A DNA stretch of 64,000 nt from Streptomyces xantholiticus (GCF_014651015.1 NZ_BMWB01000015.1:1-64000); one strand, 5' to 3'. Shown: positions 43,825-52,420, numbered from the stretch's first letter. Notes: generated by a model not told the origin, from the sequence alone. Program-made: numbers and translations.

Positions 43825-45120
43825 ATGTCTCTCAGACGGCGGTCGACCGCCACCCTCGCGGGCCTGGCCGCGCTGGCGGCCCTGACGGCCACCGCATGCT
43901 CGGCCCGCGCTTCGGACGAACCGATCCGCACCGAGCGGGCCGCCGACGCCACAGCAGCCACTCCCTCGGTCCACACCCGCCCACAGGACACCAAGGACGG
44001 CGCGACCTCCGTGATGCTCCGCAGCTGCCCCCAGGCAGGCGCGGACAAGCCTGTCGGGCAGAACCCGTGGGGCCTCGACTGCCTCGTGCTGGAGCAGTTG
44101 ACCGACGGCACCACCGTGACCATGAACTGTTGGGTCAGCACGACACCGCCTCCGGGCGAGAAGTCGGCGAAGTGGTTCAAGGTCACGGTCACCTCGGGCG
44201 ACCATGCGGGCAAGGAGGGCTGGGTGTGGTCCGATCTGGTCCGCAACCAGACGCCGGACACCCCGCGGTGCGCCTCCGTCGGACACGAGAACGACCCACC
44301 GGCGCCCCCGCCCGAGCCCCTGCGGTTCGAGGTGACGGGCACATGCACCTCGGACGGCGGCGAACTGTCCAACCGTTCCTCCGGTTTCACCCCCGGCGAG
44401 GAGTACTCGGTGTCGGCGGCCCGCCCCGACGGCTCCTTCTACCGTCTGGGCAAGGACACCGGCACGGTCGGGGCGGACGGTTCGGTGACATGGAAGTGGC
44501 CGTGCAAGGGCGACGCACCCGGCACGTACAGCACCGAACTCGTCGACCTCGGCACCGGCCGCGCGGTGGAGGCGTTCTTCACCATCGGGGCGCCGCCCAA
44601 AGGCCCCGCGGAAGGCTCGGCGAACACAGGCGGCACGGGAGGCACGGGAGGCTCGGAACGCGGGGCGAACGCAGGCGGCGCGGGGGGCGGAGGCAACACA
44701 GGCGGCACGGCCGCTGCCGGCGGCTCCGGCACGTCCGGCGGATCTCCGGCCACCCCGCCCCAGCAGCCCCGAGCGGAACGGCTCACGGTCTTCAACAAGG
44801 TCACGGACGGCCGCACCAGGATGCGGGAAGACACCCCGGCCTATCTGTCCACCGTGACGGAGAACTTCTGCGCGTCCCGTGGCTGCGCCCTGTCCGGCAC
44901 CGAGGTGGTCACCGGTGACCACCTGACCGCCATCTGCCGCACCCAGGGCGCCCGTACCACCAACGGCAACGACAATGACTCGGCGGACGACACCAACGAG
45001 CAGCTGGCCGAGAGCCGCCTCTGGTACGGAGTCCGCTGGAGCGACGGCCGCTTCGGCTACCTCTCCGCTGTCTGGATCGACCCGGGTCAGCGCGGCGGCC
45101 TCGGCCTCCCGTCCTGCTGA
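43825..45120 (+). CDS. Secreted protein with SH3-like segments and shared beta module
   Basis: 431 residues. Signal peptide with a degenerate lipobox (TATAC, Cys25). The first SH3-like segment ends 'GKEGWVWSDLVRNQTPDTPR', then the module 'VTGTCTSDGGELSNRSSGFT' (from about 170), shared with the upstream membrane protein. A Gly/Thr-rich low-complexity linker (about 255-310) leads to a Cys-rich C-terminal SH3-like domain ('ENFCASRGCALSGTEVVTGD', 'WYGVRWSDGRFGYLSAVWID'). Likely extracellular and wall-associated. It lies 55 nt after the previous gene with GAGGAG before the ATG, so one operon is likely. A strong terminator follows. Confidence 0.78.
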   Translation: MSLRRRSTATLAGLAALAALTATACSARASDEPIRTERAADATAATPSVHTRPQDTKDGATSVMLRSCPQAGADKPVGQNPWGLDCLVLEQLTDGTTVTMNCWVSTTPPPGEKSAKWFKVTVTSGDHAGKEGWVWSDLVRNQTPDTPRCASVGHENDPPAPPPEPLRFEVTGTCTSDGGELSNRSSGFTPGEEYSVSAARPDGSFYRLGKDTGTVGADGSVTWKWPCKGDAPGTYSTELVDLGTGRAVEAFFTIGAPPKGPAEGSANTGGTGGTGGSERGANAGGAGGGGNTGGTAAAGGSGTSGGSPATPPQQPRAERLTVFNKVTDGRTRMREDTPAYLSTVTENFCASRGCALSGTEVVTGDHLTAICRTQGARTTNGNDNDSADDTNEQLAESRLWYGVRWSDGRFGYLSAVWIDPGQRGGLGLPSC

Positions 45121-45124
45121 GTGG

Positions 45125-45163
45125 CGGGGCAGGGACCAAAGATGATGCCGGGTCCCTGCCCCG
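45125..45163. terminator. Strong hairpin terminator
   Basis: 13-bp perfect stem (CGGGGCAGGGACC / GGTCCCTGCCCCG) with a 13-nt loop, 4 nt after the stop of the plus-strand secreted protein gene. It could also serve the remnant on the opposite strand. Confidence 0.8.
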
Positions 45164-45179
45164 GTCTTCAGGTGCCCGC

Positions 45180-45340
45180 TCAGAGCCGGGTCTGCTGCTT
45201 CACCGTCACGCGCCCCTTGCGGATGGTCGCCACCCTCTCCGCCCGCCGTGCCGGCGCCGAGTCGTGCGTCACCATGACCGTTCGCCGACCTTGTCCACGG
45301 TGGAGGCGGCGAGCGTCTCGAAGCCCTGGACCATCACGAC
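45180..45340 (-). pseudogene. 3' remnant of an ABC transporter ATPase gene
   Basis: On the minus strand, translation gives 'VMVTHDSAPARRAERVATIR' then KGRVTVKQQTRL and a stop at 45180-45182: the H-loop and end of a MacB/LolD-type ATPase. Just upstream, in a shifted frame, 'GFETLAASTVDKVGER' reads as the preceding segment, so a small indel near 45280 breaks the frame. Walker A, signature and Walker B are all missing. A decayed gene. Confidence 0.6.
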
Positions 45341-45419
45341 CGTCGTTGCTCTGCTCGGTGTCGTCGCCTTCTTCCTGGGCGTCGATCCGACTCTACCGAA
45401 TATTTTTTGCAAAATCTTC

Positions 45420-45448
45420 TTGGCAAAGTATGTGGGTCACCCTACGCT
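45420..45448 (+). promoter_or_regulatory. Promoter of the ArsR-family gene (leaderless)
   Basis: TTGGCA (45420-45425), 17-nt spacer, TACGCT (45443-45448), ending 6 nt before ATG 45455. Upstream lies a strikingly AT-rich patch with TTTGCAAA and TGGCAAAG, two imperfect copies about 14 nt apart, which is a candidate operator for the ArsR protein. Confidence 0.6.
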
Positions 45449-45454
45449 CACCGC

Positions 45455-46063
45455 ATGACCGACCAGGACCTTCCCCACGAGCATCGCGCCCGCGTGCTCG
45501 ACCCCCGCGAGGACGCCGCCGCGCTCAAGGCGCTGACGCACCCCCTGCGCATCCGCATGCTGGGCATGCTCCGCATGGACGGCCCGGCGACCGCGAGTGA
45601 ACTGGCGGTCAGGACGGGCGAGTCGTCCGCGTCGACCAGCTACCACCTTCGGGTGCTGGCCAAGTACGCGTTCATCGAGGAGGCCGAGCACCGCGACGGC
45701 CGGGAGCGGCGGTGGAAGGCGGTGCACGAGGTCACCAGCTGGAGCAACGCCGCGATGGCCGGCTCCGTGGAGGCACGGGCGTTCGTCGACGTCTCACGCC
45801 GCGCCCAGCTCGACCATCTGGAGCGTTCCCTCGCCAGGCACCAGGAGGACCTGGCCGCCGGACGGCTCGGCGGCGAGTGGCTGGAGCCGTCCGGGTTCAC
45901 CGACCTGGTGGTGCGGCTGACCCCCGAGGCGCTCACGGAGCTGCGGGAGACCTTCAACCGAACCGTCACCGAGCTGGCAGCCCGCGACAAGGACGATCCG
46001 CGCGCCGAGCAGGTCGTCCTCTTCGCCGCAGGCCTCGCCGTCCATGCCGAGGACCGTTCGTGA
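45455..46063 (+). CDS. ArsR-family helix-turn-helix regulator
   Basis: 202 residues. Winged helix: 'AALKALTHPLRIRMLGMLRM', then 'TASELAVRTGESSASTSYHL' and 'RVLAKYAFIEEAEHRDGRER' with RWKAV. A long C-terminal helical region ('VSRRAQLDHLERSLARHQED') follows, as in regulators adjacent to MFS exporters. No metal-site Cys pair, so a small organic ligand is likely. The start is leaderless from the promoter above. Its TGA overlaps the MFS GTG, so it forms an operon with the exporter it probably controls. Confidence 0.9.
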   Translation: MTDQDLPHEHRARVLDPREDAAALKALTHPLRIRMLGMLRMDGPATASELAVRTGESSASTSYHLRVLAKYAFIEEAEHRDGRERRWKAVHEVTSWSNAAMAGSVEARAFVDVSRRAQLDHLERSLARHQEDLAAGRLGGEWLEPSGFTDLVVRLTPEALTELRETFNRTVTELAARDKDDPRAEQVVLFAAGLAVHAEDRS

Positions 46064-47397
46064 AACGGCAGTTGGACCCGCGCGCCGCACGCCACCGCTT
46101 CGTCGCCGTCACCTTCCTGTTCTGGCTGCCGGTCGGCCTCTACATACCGTCCCAGGTACTGCTCCTGACCGAGCGCGGCATGAGCCTCGCCGTGGTCGCC
46201 GGGCTGTTCGCGGTCCATTCGGTCACCGTGTCCCTGATGGAGCTGCCGACCGGCGGACTGTCCGACGTCGTCGGCCGCCGGTCGGTCCTGGCCGCCGCGG
46301 GCCTGCTCAACCTGTCCGCGCTGACCATGATGGCGCTCGGCACCACGGTCTGGGCACTTGCCGTCGCGATGTTCCTGATGGGCTCGGGCCGCGCCCTGTC
46401 CAGCGGCCCCGCGGAGGCCTGGTACGTGGACACCGTGCAGGCCCACTCCGGACTCGCCGCCGAACTGCGCACCGGTCTCGCCCGCGGTGGCACGGCCGCC
46501 GCCGCCGCGCTCGCCCTCGGCACCCTCGTCGGCGGCGCCCTGCCGCTCCTGCTGAGCCTCGGCGCGGACCCCGTCGCCTGGCCGGCCGACGTGACCGGCG
46601 GGCTCGTGCTGCCGCTCTCGGTCCCCGGCCTGCTGGGCGCGGCCGTCGGCGTCGGGTACGTCGCGTATGTGCTGACCGCCCTGCCGGAGCCGCCCCGAGC
46701 GCCCGCCACGCTGCGCGGGGTGCTGCGCGGCGTCCCGGCGACGATGCTGGACGGGCTGCGGCTCGGTGTCACGGAGTCGCTGGTCCGCCGGGTTCTGCTG
46801 ACGTCGGCCGCCGCCGGCGCGGCGCTCGCGGCCATCGAGCTCCTCACCCCGGGGCGGGCGGCCCGGCTCACCGGGGCGCCCGAGTCCGGTGCCGTGCTGT
46901 ACGCATCGCTCGCCTGCGCCGGCTTCCTGTGCACCGCCGTCGGCAGCCACTGCGCGCCACTGGCGGCCCGGCTGACGGGCAGCGGCGAGCACGCGGTCCT
47001 GGCCGCTCTCGGGGTGGGCTCGACCGGGCTGGTGCTGCTCGGCGTGACGGCCGCCTGGGACGGCGGCCCGGCCCCGTCGGCAGTCGCCGCCGTCGGCTAC
47101 GGCCTTGTCTACCTCGGCCTCGGCGCGGCGGGCCCGAACGAGAACGACCTGCTGCACCACCGCGTCGACAGCACGGTCCGCGCGACCGCCCTGTCGGTGA
47201 AGTCGCTCGCGCTCCAGTCGGTCGCCGCGCTGACCGGCCTGGTCGCCGGCTTCCTGCCGGTCGGCCCGCTGCCGTGGCTGGTGGGCGCCGCGGCGCTGCT
47301 GGTGGGCGCACTGCTGTGGACGCGCCGGACCCGGCCGACGGCCGTCCCGGTCGCCGGTGGGCCGCTCCCCGCGACAGAGTCGCTTCCCGGGCGTTGA
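46060..47397 (+). CDS. MFS transporter (ArsR-linked)
   Basis: 445 residues, about 12 transmembrane helices. The loop after helix 2 reads 'ELPTGGLSDVVGRRSVLAAA' (MFS motif A variant); helix 4 has 'MGSGRALSSGPAEAWYVDTV'; late helices contain 'AALTGLVAGFLPVGPLPWL'. Similar exporters sit behind ArsR-type regulators and export drugs or metabolites. Translationally coupled to the regulator (GTGA overlap); the serine hydrolase ATG follows its stop directly. Confidence 0.88.
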   Translation: MKRQLDPRAARHRFVAVTFLFWLPVGLYIPSQVLLLTERGMSLAVVAGLFAVHSVTVSLMELPTGGLSDVVGRRSVLAAAGLLNLSALTMMALGTTVWALAVAMFLMGSGRALSSGPAEAWYVDTVQAHSGLAAELRTGLARGGTAAAAALALGTLVGGALPLLLSLGADPVAWPADVTGGLVLPLSVPGLLGAAVGVGYVAYVLTALPEPPRAPATLRGVLRGVPATMLDGLRLGVTESLVRRVLLTSAAAGAALAAIELLTPGRAARLTGAPESGAVLYASLACAGFLCTAVGSHCAPLAARLTGSGEHAVLAALGVGSTGLVLLGVTAAWDGGPAPSAVAAVGYGLVYLGLGAAGPNENDLLHHRVDSTVRATALSVKSLALQSVAALTGLVAGFLPVGPLPWLVGAAALLVGALLWTRRTRPTAVPVAGGPLPATESLPGR

Positions 47398-48993
47398 ATG
47401 AGAAGCATGGTTCTCCAGCGACGTGTGGGCCACCGCCGACGCAGGGCTCCCGCAGTGACGCTCCTGGCCTCCGTCCTCGTGGCGACCGGCGCCACAGCCG
47501 CCGGCGCCGCAGAGCCCCCACCACCGCCACCGCCCCAGCTCACCGACAAGCAGGTGAACGACGCCGTCGCCAAGCTCGACGGCATCGTCCGCGACGGCAT
47601 GGAGAAGACCGGCGTCCCGGGCGTCGCCGTCGCCGTCGTCCACAAGGACCGGGTCGTGCACACCAAGGGCTTCGGGGAACGGGAGACCGGCAAGCCGGGT
47701 CCCGTGTCACCTGACACGGTGTTCCAACTCGCCTCTCTGTCCAAGCCGCTGGCGTCGACCGTGGTCGCAGGCGCCGTCGGCGACAAGGCGATCGGCTGGG
47801 ACGATCCGGTGGCGAAGCATGTCCCGGGCTTCGCGCTGAAGGACCCGTGGGTGACCGAGCACGTCACCGTGGCCGACCTGTTCTCGCACCGCAGCGGCCT
47901 GCCCGACCACGGCGGCGACCTGCTGGAGGACCTCGGCTACGACCGCGACTACATCCTCTCCCACCTGCGCCACCTGCCCTTGGCGCCGTTCCGTGCCTCG
48001 TACGCGTACACCAACTTCGGTCTCACCGCGGCCGCCATGGCCGTGGCCGAGGCCAAGAACACCAGTTGGGAGAAGCTGGCCGAAGACACCTTGTACGCAC
48101 CGGCGGGCATGAACTCCACCAGTTCTCGCTTCGACGACTACGAGAAGGCGGGCAACAAGGCGGTCACCCACGTCAAGGAGGGCGACGCCTGGCAGGCCAA
48201 GTACGTACGGGACGCCGACGCCCAGTCCCCCGCGGGCGGCGTCAGCTCCACGGCCGAGGACATGGCCACCTGGATGCGCCTGCAACTGGCGAACGGCAGG
48301 CTCGGCGACGAGCGGATCGTCCCCGCCGGCCCGCTCACCCGCACCCACTGGCCCGAGTCCGTCGCCCAGCCCCCGGCCGGCCCGGCGGACCGCACCGGCT
48401 TCTACGGCCTCGGCTGGAACGTCGGCTACGACGACCAGGGCCGGCTCCGTCTCAGCCACTCCGGCGCGTTCGGCCTCGGCGCCAACACCAATGTCACCAT
48501 GCTGCCCGCGGAACAGCTGGGCATCGTCGTCCTCACCAACGGGGAGCCGGTGGGCCTCGCGGACTCCATCGCGTTCAATTTCTACGACACGGCCCAGTAC
48601 GGGAAGCCGACCGGCGACTGGCTCACCAGGATCGGCCAGGTCTACGAGCAGGAGGAGCAGGAGGCCCGCTCCCCCACCGACTACGCCAGGCAGCCGTCCG
48701 GCGCCGCCGACGCACAGCCCGTCGACACCTACACGGGCACCTACCGCAACGACTACTACGGCGCGCTCAGGGTCACCGCCACGAACGGCGGGCTGACCAT
48801 GGAACTCGGCCCGAAGCCGCTGCGTTTCCCCCTGACCCACTACGACGGGAACACGTTCAGCTTCGTCACCGTGGGCGAGAACGCGGTCGGCCGCTCCGGC
48901 GTCATGTTCACCGTCGACTCGGGCGGCAAGGCGTCGAAGGTCCGCGTCGAGAGCCTCGACGAGACGGGACTCGGCACCTTCACCCGGGAGTAG
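47398..48993 (+). CDS. Secreted serine hydrolase (class C beta-lactamase/DD-peptidase family)
   Basis: 531 residues. Signal peptide with RRRR and cleavage near residue 39, then a Pro run. The beta-lactamase fold motifs are SLSK (S113, K116), YTN (Y204-N206) and HSG (354-356). A C-terminal ~100-residue domain ('DTYTGTYRNDYYGALRVTAT', 'LRFPLTHYDGNTFSF') matches the DUF3471-type extension. Such enzymes are esterases, DD-peptidases or D-aminopeptidases; true beta-lactamase activity is unlikely. The start is immediately after the MFS stop (TGAATG). Confidence 0.9.
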   Translation: MRSMVLQRRVGHRRRRAPAVTLLASVLVATGATAAGAAEPPPPPPPQLTDKQVNDAVAKLDGIVRDGMEKTGVPGVAVAVVHKDRVVHTKGFGERETGKPGPVSPDTVFQLASLSKPLASTVVAGAVGDKAIGWDDPVAKHVPGFALKDPWVTEHVTVADLFSHRSGLPDHGGDLLEDLGYDRDYILSHLRHLPLAPFRASYAYTNFGLTAAAMAVAEAKNTSWEKLAEDTLYAPAGMNSTSSRFDDYEKAGNKAVTHVKEGDAWQAKYVRDADAQSPAGGVSSTAEDMATWMRLQLANGRLGDERIVPAGPLTRTHWPESVAQPPAGPADRTGFYGLGWNVGYDDQGRLRLSHSGAFGLGANTNVTMLPAEQLGIVVLTNGEPVGLADSIAFNFYDTAQYGKPTGDWLTRIGQVYEQEEQEARSPTDYARQPSGAADAQPVDTYTGTYRNDYYGALRVTATNGGLTMELGPKPLRFPLTHYDGNTFSFVTVGENAVGRSGVMFTVDSGGKASKVRVESLDETGLGTFTRE

Positions 48994-49000
48994 GTGGGCC

Positions 49001-49050
49001 CAAGTTGACGGAAGTTGCCCGGAGTTGATCGAAGCCTACTGAAGCCGTAC
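49001..49050 (+). promoter_or_regulatory. Five 10-bp-phased direct repeats upstream of the kinase gene
   Basis: Consecutive 10-mers read CAAGTTGACG, GAAGTTGCCC, GGAGTTGATC, GAAGCCTACT, GAAGCCGTAC: an (A/G)AGTTG or AAGCC core recurs at exactly 10-bp spacing, placing all on one helix face. TAACCT (49060-49065) is a plausible -10 ending 6 nt before GTG 49072. Probably an activator binding array. Confidence 0.5.
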
Positions 49051-49071
49051 CGTCTCCGCTAACCTGCGGAT

Positions 49072-50907
49072 GTGAGCAGGGAATTAGAAGAAAACTCCAG
49101 TTTGAGCGGCAGCGGGGCCACGCCCCGTGAGCCGGGCGACCCGCGACGGATCGGCGCCTTCACTCTGCTCGGGGTACTCGGAGCCGGCGGGATGGGCCGC
49201 GTCTACCTCGGGACGGCCTCGGGACGCTACGCCGCGGTCAAGCAGGTGCTGCCCATCCTCGCAGAGGACAGGGACTTCCTGCGCCACTTCGGGCACGAGC
49301 TCGACAACCTGGCCAGACTCCCCGCCGGTGCCAGCGCAGCGCTGCTGGCCGGCGACCGCACCGCCCAACCGCCGTGGTTCGCCACCGAGTACATCCCCGG
49401 CATCACCCTGAACGACGCCGTGCGCGTGAACGGCGGACCGCTGACCGGCAACGCGCTCTGGCTGCTGCTGCGCGAAGCGGCATCCGGGCTGCGGCGTGTC
49501 CACGCGACCGGCATGGTGCACCGGGATCTCAAGCCGTCGAACGTCATGCTGACCACCGACAGCCTCACCCTGATCGACTTCGGCGTCGCCCGGGCGGCGG
49601 ACCAGTCCAGGCTGACGAGGACCGGCATGGTCATCGGCACCCCCGCGTACATGGCCCCGGAACAGGCCGTGGCCGAACGCCGGCTCACGGGAGCGGCCGA
49701 CGTCTTCGCGCTCGGCAGTCTGATGCTGTACGCGGCGAACGGCCGTCCTCCGTTCGGCGACGGCTCCGGGCCGGGCCTGCTCTACCGCATCGTCCACACC
49801 GAACCCGACGTCGGGACCCTGCCGGACACGGACCCGGAACTGTTCGACGTCGTCAAGTCCTGTCTGGCCAAAAGCCCGGCGGACCGGCCGACGGCCGGGG
49901 AACTGCTCGACCTCGCCGACGAACGGACGACGGCCGAGGCAGAAGCGACATGGGAGTGGCCCTCACCCGTCGCCGAACGGATCGCCGAGCGGGTGGCGTT
50001 CGCCGCGACCCCGCCGACGGTCGCGGCAGAGCCGGAAGAACCGGAGGAGCCGGAGGAGGAGCCCCGTAAGGCGGAGCCCGAGTCGCCTCCCGCCACCACA
50101 GGGGCGAAGAAGAAACGCCGCATCCGCGTCCCCCTGGTCATCGTCATCCCGATCGTGGTGGGCGTCGGCACGACGCTGACCCTGGCCCTCGCCCCGTTCG
50201 AGTCGACCCCCGAGGCCAAGGGCCCCGGTGCGAACTCGGCCCCACCGACGCCCACCGGCTCACCGCCGGCCTCCCCCTCGAACACCCCGTCCCCGAACGC
50301 CTCCCTCTCCCCCTCGGGCTCCCCGAGCCCCGGCACGACCACGGCCGGCCCGGCTCCGGGCGTCCCGGCCCCCGGCCCTGCCCAAGGCGGCGGCGGAGGT
50401 TCGGACGCAACCGGCGGCACGGACCCCGGCGGCGACTCCGGCGGCTCGGGGGGCGGCACCAACACCCCGGGTGGCGGCCAGGCCCCGAAGCCCCCGGAAC
50501 CGGACACCCCGCAGGGCAACCAGCGCCTCACGAACTCCGCCAACGGCAAGTGCCTGGCAGAGCACATCAACGGCGGCCTCGTCCAGGCCGCACCGTCTAC
50601 TTGCGGCGCTCCGTCGTCCAACGGCGGGCAGATCAACTACGACTGGAACCTCTCCGGCTCCGGCGGCACCTTCCGCCTCGTCAGCGGCTCGGGCAGATGC
50701 CTGGCGGCGGACACCAACAACTTCGTCATGTCCCTCGATTCCTGCAGCGGTTCCTCGGACCAGCTCTGGCGCATCGGCTCCACGACATCCGCCGGCAGCA
50801 CCCTCAAGAACGCCTCCACCGACCGGTGCCTGGCCATGTCCGACACGAACGTGATCACGAGCGGCTGCAACACGTCCGACGCCTCCCAGCTCTGGCGCGG
50901 CCTCTGA
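49072..50907 (+). CDS. Membrane Ser/Thr protein kinase with extracellular ricin-like lectin domain
   Basis: 611 residues. Hanks-type kinase at about 28-285: glycine loop 'LGAGGMGRVYLG', Lys57, HRDLKPSN (150-157), DFG (D169), 'GTPAYMAPEQ'. A Glu-rich then Lys-rich linker precedes a transmembrane helix at about 350-373, a ~100-residue Pro/Ser/Thr/Gly stalk, and a C-terminal ricin-B-like beta-trefoil (about 481-611) with 'ANGKCLAEHING', 'GSGRCLAADTNN', 'STDRCLAMSDTN' and 'QLW' repeats. It likely senses a cell-surface or environmental carbohydrate. Codon 5 is TTA, the only TTA in the window, so translation may depend on bldA. The transcript appears leaderless. Confidence 0.92.
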   Translation: MSRELEENSSLSGSGATPREPGDPRRIGAFTLLGVLGAGGMGRVYLGTASGRYAAVKQVLPILAEDRDFLRHFGHELDNLARLPAGASAALLAGDRTAQPPWFATEYIPGITLNDAVRVNGGPLTGNALWLLLREAASGLRRVHATGMVHRDLKPSNVMLTTDSLTLIDFGVARAADQSRLTRTGMVIGTPAYMAPEQAVAERRLTGAADVFALGSLMLYAANGRPPFGDGSGPGLLYRIVHTEPDVGTLPDTDPELFDVVKSCLAKSPADRPTAGELLDLADERTTAEAEATWEWPSPVAERIAERVAFAATPPTVAAEPEEPEEPEEEPRKAEPESPPATTGAKKKRRIRVPLVIVIPIVVGVGTTLTLALAPFESTPEAKGPGANSAPPTPTGSPPASPSNTPSPNASLSPSGSPSPGTTTAGPAPGVPAPGPAQGGGGGSDATGGTDPGGDSGGSGGGTNTPGGGQAPKPPEPDTPQGNQRLTNSANGKCLAEHINGGLVQAAPSTCGAPSSNGGQINYDWNLSGSGGTFRLVSGSGRCLAADTNNFVMSLDSCSGSSDQLWRIGSTTSAGSTLKNASTDRCLAMSDTNVITSGCNTSDASQLWRGL

Positions 50908-50908
50908 C

Positions 50909-51868
50909 TCAGCCGCGCAGGGTCACCCCGTACCGCGTGCGCAGCCGGGTGAGCTCCCACCACGCGATGGCGGTGACCGACGCCGGGCCGCCGACGACCG
51001 CACACACCTGGACGATCGGCGGACCCGGCGGCATCCCGGCCGTGGCCAGATTGATGGCCGCGAGCTCCCACACCAGGACGCCGGTGAGCAGGGCCGGGAG
51101 CGCCGCGTGCACGTCGGCCGTGCTGAACGCGGTGCGGACGACGGTGGTGGAGGCGAACACCACGAAGAACAGCACCCACAGCGCCGGAAGCAGCAACGCG
51201 AGCGTGATCAGGGGGCTGAGGCGGCTGTTCGCATAGCTCTCGCTGAGGAGCATCACACCCGTGTACAGCACCGGCACCGACGTGAACGCCCCGAAGTACC
51301 AGAGCACCGAGCGGACCGCGGGCCGCAGCCGGGCCCGCATCCCCGGCCGCGCCGACGGCGGCGCGAGCCGGAACAGGACCAGCAGCACAAGAGGCACGGT
51401 GAGCATCAGCAGCCACGGGGTGATCACCAGCCGGATGAAGTACTGCTCCTGCACCTCGTTCCAGTCCGCCTCCGTGCCGTAGGCGGCCAGGATCAGGAAG
51501 GACGCGCCCAGCGCGACCCAGGCCCGTGTCTTCTGCGCACGCCACACCTCGGGGTCGTGGTACTGGCGGATGCTGTTCACGGGGAACCGCCGACGCGCCT
51601 GCCGACGAGCCGACCTTGCCAGCGGATACCCCACCAGGACGGCCAGCGCGGGCCACACACAGCACATACCGAGCGCCAAGAGGCAGCCGGGCACCCTTCG
51701 CACCTCGGCGAGCAACTCCCGCAATGGCGGCCATTCGTCGTCCCGGAACCGCTGCCACAGCGACGGAGGCGGACCGTACGGACGGTACGGCGGCGGGCCC
51801 GGATGCGGGCCCGGGCCCGGCTGCGGCTGCCCGTTCCGCCGGTACGGATTCTGTCCCCCGAATGTCAC
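50909..51868 (-). CDS. Multi-pass membrane protein, unknown function
   Basis: 319 residues. A Pro/Gly/Tyr-rich cytoplasmic head (residues 1-38) precedes about six or seven transmembrane helices (e.g. 'GCLLALGMCCVWPALAVLVG', 'LLMLTVPLVLLVLFRLAPP', 'LITLALLLPALWVLFFVVFA'). No transporter signature seen. The GTG follows AGGAAGG. Its stop touches the stop of the convergent kinase gene (1 nt apart). Confidence 0.8.
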   Translation of the reverse strand: MTFGGQNPYRRNGQPQPGPGPHPGPPPYRPYGPPPSLWQRFRDDEWPPLRELLAEVRRVPGCLLALGMCCVWPALAVLVGYPLARSARRQARRRFPVNSIRQYHDPEVWRAQKTRAWVALGASFLILAAYGTEADWNEVQEQYFIRLVITPWLLMLTVPLVLLVLFRLAPPSARPGMRARLRPAVRSVLWYFGAFTSVPVLYTGVMLLSESYANSRLSPLITLALLLPALWVLFFVVFASTTVVRTAFSTADVHAALPALLTGVLVWELAAINLATAGMPPGPPIVQVCAVVGGPASVTAIAWWELTRLRTRYGVTLRG

Positions 51869-52306
51869 GCCTGCGTCCTTCCTGGAGTGGTACGACGATC
51901 ATTCCAGGAATGCGAACCGCCGGGCGTCGCAGCCCATATGGCGCCCGGTCGGCCTTCGTCGCCGGTCTCGAGCGCGGCCGGGACGACGTCGCCGTATTTC
52001 CCTCAGCTCGAGTTCCGGGATTCGAGCTCTCTTCACAGCGATGTTGGGGGGCGTCCCGTTTCAACCCACCCGAGCCCCACCGGGTTGACACCACGCGATC
52101 GGGTTGCCACGCAGCGTCATCCTGCTCTGGCGTTCCGATGAACGAACAACCCGCCATGTGCTACCCACACCTGCGGGCCCGACCAACGAGATCGATCCAG
52201 AGGCGATCCCATGGCCGACTGCCACGCCCTACGGCCAGTACGCCACCGGACATCGCCCTCGAAACGGAGAAGCTCAAGGACTGCTCCCAGGCGTAGACTC
52301 GGCCGC
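51869..52306. other. 438-nt gap between divergent membrane protein genes
   Basis: No gene is supported. Base composition is lower in G+C than the average of the window (e.g. around 51890-52080), which is typical of promoter DNA or inserted DNA. The only clear element is TAGACT (52294-52299), a -10 hexamer ending 7 nt before the upstream ORF at 52307. Confidence 0.4.
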
Positions 52307-52327
52307 ATGAGCCGACGACGACATTGA
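52307..52327 (+). CDS. Upstream micro-ORF MSRRRH (putative attenuator leader)
   Basis: ATG AGC CGA CGA CGA CAT TGA. Three consecutive CGA codons, rare in this G/C-ending genome, sit 7 nt after a -10 hexamer, so it would be leaderless and translated first. A hairpin (CGGGT-GAGC-ACCCG, about 52372-52385) lies between it and the MFS start. Ribosome stalling that controls the MFS gene is a hypothesis. Confidence 0.35.
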   Translation: MSRRRH

Positions 52328-52420
52328 TCCACCGCCTCAGGTCCGGGAACGGGCTGTCGAGGGCCGCCGCGCGGGTGAGCACCCGGCGTCCCCCGTCCGT
52401 TCCGCAGAAGGACCACACGC

